A program made the position numbers and the translations under genes. The notes under the pieces were generated by a model. It was not told the origin of the DNA, did no database searches, and was given only the letters and a program-made list of their open reading frames with translations. Shown one piece after another: positions 60,012-64,000 of a stretch of DNA of 64,000 nucleotides. Each line of letters begins with the position of its first letter. Position 1 is the first letter of the stretch. Where the stretch lies: positions 1 through 64,000 of the forward strand of contig DAOPPX010000005.1 in assembly GCA_035358715.1 (NCBI GenBank). Direction: 5' to 3'. This DNA is from UBA8199 sp035358715. GTDB taxonomy: Bacteria; Verrucomicrobiota; Verrucomicrobiia; Limisphaerales; UBA8199.

Positions 60012-60779
60012 TCACGAAGCGGGGTGGGCGGGAATAACGATGTCGCCCTCCATAACCTGTCCGAGTTCCCAACCGGGCATGACGTTGGCGATGCAGCGGT
60101 CCTTTTGCACGCTGCGCACGACCACCTTGGCGACGAGCCGGCCATTGCGGTTTACCAGCAACTCGCCGCGCTCCAGGACGCCCTGGTCCTCGCCCACGTT
60201 GAGCACCACGAAATTCCACTTCGGATCCGCCACCAGCACTTTGCCCTTCAGGGCCGCCGGCAGCGCCACGAAGAAGTTCGGGTCGCGGTACACGGAAAGC
60301 TCCGTGTCGAGCTTCTTGATCTTCTGGTTCAGGATCTTGTTCTCGGCTTCCGCCACTTGCAGGTTATCCTGGAGAGTCTTGAACTGTTTGTTCATGGCCA
60401 GGATCTGCTGGGGCGTGACGCCGGTCACCTTGTAGGACGCCAATTCCGCCTGGGCATCGTTTCGCTCCTGGCGGGTCTTGTTCAGATCCTCGGTCAGCTT
60501 GTCGGCGCGCTTGGTTTGAGCGAGCAGATCAGCTTCCGCCTTGTCCCTGGCAGCCACCGTCGTCTCCAACTCTTCCTTGGTGTCCTTCAGCTCTTTGGTG
60601 CGGGTGTCCAGATCCTTCTTGGTAACCTTGTACTTGCCCTCAAATTCCAGGTGAAGCGCGGTCTCCCGGGCGAGGTCTGCCTGCAAAACAGTAATCTTCT
60701 CTTTGACCTTCAAGAAGTTCAGAACGCCCACCGCCAACCCGGCGAGTATGGCCACGATTAAGCTGATTCGAATCAACAT
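60012..60779 (-). CDS. Membrane-anchored coiled-coil protein
   Basis: 255 residues. N-terminal anchor (LIRISLIVAILAGLAVGVLNFL), then ~130 residues of strongly heptad-patterned coiled coil (KKDLDTRTKELKDTKEELET, KADKLTEDLNKTRQERNDAQ). A small C-terminal beta domain follows (VLVADPKWNFVVLNVGEDQG, GELLVNRNGRLVAKVVVRSV) that resembles the MreC-type or barrel-sandwich fold. Likely an envelope protein. Reads into the small lipoprotein gene. Function unknown. Confidence 0.75.
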   Translation of the reverse strand: MLIRISLIVAILAGLAVGVLNFLKVKEKITVLQADLARETALHLEFEGKYKVTKKDLDTRTKELKDTKEELETTVAARDKAEADLLAQTKRADKLTEDLNKTRQERNDAQAELASYKVTGVTPQQILAMNKQFKTLQDNLQVAEAENKILNQKIKKLDTELSVYRDPNFFVALPAALKGKVLVADPKWNFVVLNVGEDQGVLERGELLVNRNGRLVAKVVVRSVQKDRCIANVMPGWELGQVMEGDIVIPAHPAS

Positions 60780-60871
60780 GCTGCGGTGCTTGATTTAGTT
60801 ATCGGGGCGAAATTAGGCGTTTCAGTCCGGCATGTCAACGCCCAAATCGGCCCAAAAACAAGCGGTCAATG

Positions 60872-61339
60872 TTACTCGTTTCGCTTCAAAACAACCAGCC
60901 AGGCGGTCGAATTCGGAGAGTTGCCCCCCAGAACCAGCATGTCCCCTTTCGGGAGGGCCTGTCTCCGCTTCATCACCTCTTTGCCCTTGCCGACGAGCAG
61001 GACTTCCACCTCGGACGTGCCGAGCTTGCTGAGCTTCACCTGGCATTTGTCGCTCAACGTGACCTCCCTGGTCGCGCCTTGCGCCACCTCGAAGTCCACC
61101 CGCTTGACCTCGTACCAATTGGCCCATTTGAGCGGCAGGGATTTGAGCTTCTGGCGGATGCCAGGATTGACCGGCTGATACCTCTTGCCTTCCGGCGGTT
61201 TGCTGTCATCGGTGCCCCAGAGCAGGAATGCCTGCAGTTTCATGTCGGCCGCCTGCGCGCCGGACCCGGCGCCGGCCAGCAGCGCCAGCGCCAGTGGCAA
61301 CCAAACGAGAGTGATCGCTGTCTTGAGTCTTGCTCTCAT
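60872..61339 (-). CDS. Exported protein of unknown function in the ECF sigma operon
   Basis: 155 residues from MRARLKTAITLVWLPLALALL at 61339 (an ATG at 61360 adds seven residues). The signal peptide ends GAQAADMK. The mature part includes LQAFLLWGTDDSKPPEGKRY, LKSLPLKWANWYEVKRVDF and SKLGTSEVEVLLVGKGKEVM, beta-rich and repeated in relatives by my recollection. Directly downstream of the anti-sigma gene (39 nt), so probably part of that regulon. Confidence 0.7.
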   Translation of the reverse strand: MRARLKTAITLVWLPLALALLAGAGSGAQAADMKLQAFLLWGTDDSKPPEGKRYQPVNPGIRQKLKSLPLKWANWYEVKRVDFEVAQGATREVTLSDKCQVKLSKLGTSEVEVLLVGKGKEVMKRRQALPKGDMLVLGGNSPNSTAWLVVLKRNE

Positions 61340-61378
61340 CAATGGCTCGATTGTACCCATCCTGGCGCTCTCCGCAAC

Positions 61379-61846
61379 CTACTTGTCGGCGGGATAAGAA
61401 AACCACACCAGCGTTGTGCCGGCCGAATAATCGCGGTAGGTGAACGCGCCGGCGTCGGCCAGAGCGAACTCCACCTCCGTCGCTGCCGACTGGCCGGCTG
61501 GCCGGGGGAGCATCAGCCCGGCGATAACCAGCAGGGCAACCGCCGAAGCGGGAACAAGGAACCGGCGAAACCCGGCCAGCCACGATTCCCGCGGGGCGGG
61601 TGCCGGCGCCGCGGCCTCCCGGCGCGCAATTTCGCGCTCGATCTTCGACCAGAAGAACTCGCGCGTCTCGGGCAGCCGAATGTCCGCCTCGAAACCAGCG
61701 AGGGCGCTGCTGGTATTGCGCAATTCCTCGGCCAGCGTCGCGGCGGCGCGGTCCCGGGCGGCCCAGTCGGCCACCTCGCGCGACTCGGCTTCGGCCAGCT
61801 CGCCGTCCAGCCAGGCCTGCAATTTCAACTGTGCATCATGATCCAT
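61379..61846 (-). CDS. Putative anti-sigma factor
   Basis: 155 residues from the ATG at 61846, which shares one base with the sigma stop (TGATG). The N-terminal ~50 residues have the helical anti-sigma-domain look (LKLQAWLDGELAEAESREVADW), but no HxxxCxxC zinc motif. One membrane helix at ~95-112 (FLVPASAVALLVIAGLMLP). A short exported C-terminal part (TEVEFALADAGAFTYRDYSAG). It should hold the ECF sigma factor at the membrane. Assignment rests mainly on position and topology. Confidence 0.8.
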   Translation of the reverse strand: MDHDAQLKLQAWLDGELAEAESREVADWAARDRAAATLAEELRNTSSALAGFEADIRLPETREFFWSKIEREIARREAAAPAPAPRESWLAGFRRFLVPASAVALLVIAGLMLPRPAGQSAATEVEFALADAGAFTYRDYSAGTTLVWFSYPADK

Positions 61847-62445
61847 CACTTCGAATCCGGTTCCCTCAAATCGGCCAGCAGAGCGGCCAGCTTCCGGCGC
61901 GCGTAAAACAGCCGCGACATGACTGTGCCAATCGAGCAGCCCATGGTGCGGGCAATCTCTTTATATTCCATGTCTTCAAATTCATTCAGCACCAGCACCG
62001 TGCGATGCTCGTGCGACAACTGGCCCAGTGCCCGGTCTATCCGCTGGCGTAGCTCGGCGCGCTCCAGCCCGGCGGTCGGGTTGGCGGTCACCACCGGCAT
62101 CTGCCGCTCGACGCCGCCCGACTCTTCGTCGAGAGCCTCGATGGACTCGACCCGCTGCCGCTTTTGCCGGCGCAGCTCGTCCAGGCAGAGGTTGATGACG
62201 ATCCGCGTCAGCCAGGTGCCGAAGCTCGAGTCGCCCTGGAACTGGCGCAGCCGCTGCCAGCCCTTCACCCACGCCTCTTGAGAAAGATCCAGCGCTTCCT
62301 GTTCATTGCGCATCATGCTGTAGGCGCGCGCGTAAATCTTGTCGCGGTGCCGCGCGACCAATTCCTCAAACGCCGCCATGTCGCCCCGCTGCGCCGCGTG
62401 CGTCAGCGTTCGATCATCGGCAGAGGAATGATCTTTGACGGCCAT
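61846..62445 (-). CDS. ECF-type RNA polymerase sigma factor
   Basis: 199 residues from MAVKDHSSADDRTLTHAAQRG at 62445. Region 2: FEELVARHRDKIYARAYSMM, QEALDLSQEAWVKGWQRL, SSFGTWLTRIVINLCLDELRR. Region 4: LSHEHRTVLVLNEFEDMEYKEIARTM followed by CSIGTVMSRLFYARRKL. A ~30-residue acidic linker separates them. It directs RNA polymerase to the promoters of an envelope or stress regulon. Co-transcribed with the downstream anti-sigma gene. Confidence 0.95.
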   Translation of the reverse strand: MAVKDHSSADDRTLTHAAQRGDMAAFEELVARHRDKIYARAYSMMRNEQEALDLSQEAWVKGWQRLRQFQGDSSFGTWLTRIVINLCLDELRRQKRQRVESIEALDEESGGVERQMPVVTANPTAGLERAELRQRIDRALGQLSHEHRTVLVLNEFEDMEYKEIARTMGCSIGTVMSRLFYARRKLAALLADLREPDSK

Positions 62446-62484
62446 GAATTCGACGGCAGGGAAACTCCCCTTATTCAACCCGGG

Positions 62485-63147
62485 CTACAATTTCCCCTTG
62501 GTGGTGGGCAGCCGCCCGGCCATCCGCGGATCCCGCCGGCAGGCCGCATCCACGGCCTTGGCGAAGGCCTTGAACAGGGCCTCGGCGATGTGGTGCGGCT
62601 CCTCGCCGTAGAGCAGCTCCAGGTGCAGGTTGCAGCGGGCTTCGTTGGTGAAGCCCTGAAAGAACTCGCGGGCGAGGCCGAACCGGAACGCGCTGGACAT
62701 GTCTTGTTTTCTCTCCGCCTTGCTGACGCGCCTGTAGGCAAGGGCGTTCATTCCCCGCCAGACCAGGCAAGGCCGCCCGCCGAAGTCAACCACGCACCGC
62801 GCAAGGCATTCATCCATCGGTATATACGCCTCGCCGGTAAAAGGGTTGCGCGGGTCAAAACCGGCCCCATAGCGGCGAATGCCCTTCTTATCCCCCAATG
62901 CCCGGGCAAACGCCTGACCCAGCGCGATGCCGCAGTCCTCCACGGTATGATGCGCATCCACCTCCAGGTCCCCCTGGCAGCACAGCTTCAAGTCCACCAC
63001 CGCGTGCCTGGCAAACAAGGTCAGCATGTGGTCGAAGAAGGGTATGCCCGTTTGGATGGAGGACTGGCCGGTCCCGTCAATGTTCAGCGCGATCGCAATC
63101 CGGGTCTCTTTGGTTGCGCGGCGGATGTCTGCCCGTCGGGATTTCAT
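62485..63147 (-). CDS. hisB: Imidazoleglycerol-phosphate dehydratase with two insertions
   Basis: 220 residues from MKSRRADIRRATKETRIAI at 63147; a longer frame upstream is non-family. Catalytic motifs: GIPFFDHMLTLFARHAVVDL, DAHHTVEDCGIALGQAF, PMDECLARCVVDFGGRPCL, LHLELLYGEEPHHIAEALFKAFA. All metal-binding His/Glu residues are present. Compared with typical ~195-residue enzymes there is an extra ~11-residue loop after KKGIRRYGAGFDPRNPFTGE and a ~14-residue one around YRRVSKAERKQDMSSAF. Sixth step of histidine synthesis. No other his gene is adjacent. Confidence 0.92.
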   Translation of the reverse strand: MKSRRADIRRATKETRIAIALNIDGTGQSSIQTGIPFFDHMLTLFARHAVVDLKLCCQGDLEVDAHHTVEDCGIALGQAFARALGDKKGIRRYGAGFDPRNPFTGEAYIPMDECLARCVVDFGGRPCLVWRGMNALAYRRVSKAERKQDMSSAFRFGLAREFFQGFTNEARCNLHLELLYGEEPHHIAEALFKAFAKAVDAACRRDPRMAGRLPTTKGKL

Positions 63148-63340
63148 CTTGGGACCATTTAACCAAATGCCCCCCGCCAACACAAAGCCCAAACCGCCAT
63201 CGCGGCCGCTCCAGCGCCGCCAAAGGCGGAGAGGGCGTTGCGAAGCGGCGCGGTGTTTCTCATCGGCCCGCTCGATCAGTTGGCGGGCGGCGCTGTTCGC
63301 CTCGCCCGCAACCGGAGCCGGGCCGGCCACAGGCGCCGGC

Positions 63341-64000
63341 TCAGGCGACCTGCAGCTCGCGGACGACGAACGGGGCGAACTCCTCGTGGAGATGCGGCGG
63401 GATGCGGGCCTTGAAGCGGGCGGTCTTGCCGTTGTAGTTCCGTTCGACCACCTGCCCGACCTCATGCAGGCGCGCAATGACGCCCGACTGCTCGTGCGGC
63501 ACGGAAAGCTCCATGAACTCTCGGATAGGACGCAACTGGCTGCCCAACTCGGCCAGCAGGGCTGGAATCCCCTCGCCGGTGGCGGCGGAGATGGCTACCG
63601 CGCGCGGATGCCGCTCCAGGGAGCCCGCCAGCGTATCCAGGCGGCCGTTGAGCTGGTCAATCTTGTTGAACACCATCAAGGTCGGCTTGCCATCGGCGCC
63701 GATTTCCCTCAGCACCACGTCCACAGCCTGGATCTGCGCTTCGGCATCCGGGTGGCTGGCGTCCACGACATGCAACAGCAGGTCCGCCTGAACCACTTCC
63801 TCGAGGGTCGCCTTGAAGGCCTCCACCAGCCCGTGCGGCAGCTTGCGGATGAACCCGACCGTGTCCGTCACCAGCACGTTCTGGTTCGTCGGCAGGCGCA
63901 GCCGTCGAGTGGTGGGGTCGAGCGTCGCGAAGAGCTTGTCCTCGGTCATCACCGCCGCGCCGGTCAGGGTGTTGAGCAGGGTGGACTTGCCCGCATTGGT
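63341..64000 (-). CDS. hflX: GTPase HflX, 3' part, cut by the window end
   Basis: 219 codons to the window edge, no start inside. The first visible residues are TNAGKSTLLNTLTG (P-loop G1, without its first residues), then VLVTDTVGFIRKLPHGLVEAFKATLEE (switch II, G3), LMVFNKIDQL (G4) and AVAISAATGEGI (G5). The C-terminal ~60 residues (SGVIARLHEVGQVVERNYNG) fit the HflX tail. It is a ribosome-associated GTPase that splits stalled 70S ribosomes. The N-terminal HflX domain lies beyond the window. The 193 bases between it and hisB hold only a 34-codon frame that is not convincing. Confidence 0.93.
   Translation of the reverse strand, partial: TNAGKSTLLNTLTGAAVMTEDKLFATLDPTTRRLRLPTNQNVLVTDTVGFIRKLPHGLVEAFKATLEEVVQADLLLHVVDASHPDAEAQIQAVDVVLREIGADGKPTLMVFNKIDQLNGRLDTLAGSLERHPRAVAISAATGEGIPALLAELGSQLRPIREFMELSVPHEQSGVIARLHEVGQVVERNYNGKTARFKARIPPHLHEEFAPFVVRELQVA

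Noticed and set aside
63147..63340. 34-codon frame (MRNTAPLRNALSAFGG...) between hisB and hflX
   Set aside because: It is too short, lacks a ribosome-binding site and may arise from GC-rich non-coding sequence, although it has a hydrophobic stretch.

Overview
The window is GC-rich bacterial chromosome. It carries single-copy housekeeping genes (dnaB, rarA, hemL, truA, trmL, ruvX, hisB, hflX, two tRNAs), few strong Shine-Dalgarno sites, secreted glycoside hydrolases, a DUF5069 gene, FemAB-type proteins of the kind found in exopolysaccharide/exosortase clusters, and several families of palindromic intergenic repeats. From general knowledge this combination fits Verrucomicrobiota, perhaps the Limisphaerales/Pedosphaera side. 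That placement is an inference, not a measurement.

Left third (72-23037), all on the minus strand and read right to left: a surface-polysaccharide cluster of about 23 kb. It opens with a Wza-type export lipoprotein and a NusG-family antiterminator paralogue. Next come a FemAB/GNAT-like protein, a Wzz-type chain-length/ATPase protein with a degenerate P-loop, a deacetylase-glycosyltransferase fusion, two more deacetylases, two GT2 enzymes, an asparagine-synthetase-like protein lacking the glutaminase cysteine, a four-helix-bundle protein, a FemA/FemB-type aminoacyltransferase and an O-antigen-ligase-like membrane protein. The run continues without a strand change into a redox module: an acyl-CoA-dehydrogenase-like enzyme resembling prolyl-carrier-protein dehydrogenases, EtfB, EtfA, a membrane FeS ETF:quinone oxidoreductase (EMO type) and an amino-acid-adenylating ligase. 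This is the most interesting part. It looks like a carrier-protein-bound aminoacyl desaturation pathway with its own quinone-linked electron sink, attached to polysaccharide synthesis.

Middle (23-40 kb): a decayed region holds two gene remnants, one being the broken N-terminal part of an N6-adenine DNA methylase/restriction gene. It is followed by secreted GH106 and GH29 glycosidases. The GH29 gene is bracketed by two kinds of palindromic repeat that recur side by side near 39.9-40.1 kb. A complete CecR/YbhGFSR-like exporter operon (TetR, HlyD, double ABC ATPase, two ABC-2 permeases, TolC-like protein) reads leftwards from a promoter that overlaps a near-perfect operator. Then come a TlpA-like thioredoxin, a membrane protein and a large exported protein of unknown function.

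Right part (40-64 kb): tRNA-Arg; an XRE/ImmA regulator-protease pair divergent from dnaB; exported proteins; tRNA-His; a tRNA-modification/RuvX/HemL run; an orphan NtrC-type response regulator next to a GT39-like membrane protein; an NCS1-type permease with a 58-residue partner; a PfkB kinase; RarA; 5-formyl-THF cyclo-ligase; an ECF sigma/anti-sigma pair; HisB with two insertions; and the 3' part of hflX, cut by the window end. A dispersed repeat of about 210 bp occurs at 46.1 and 57.6 kb.
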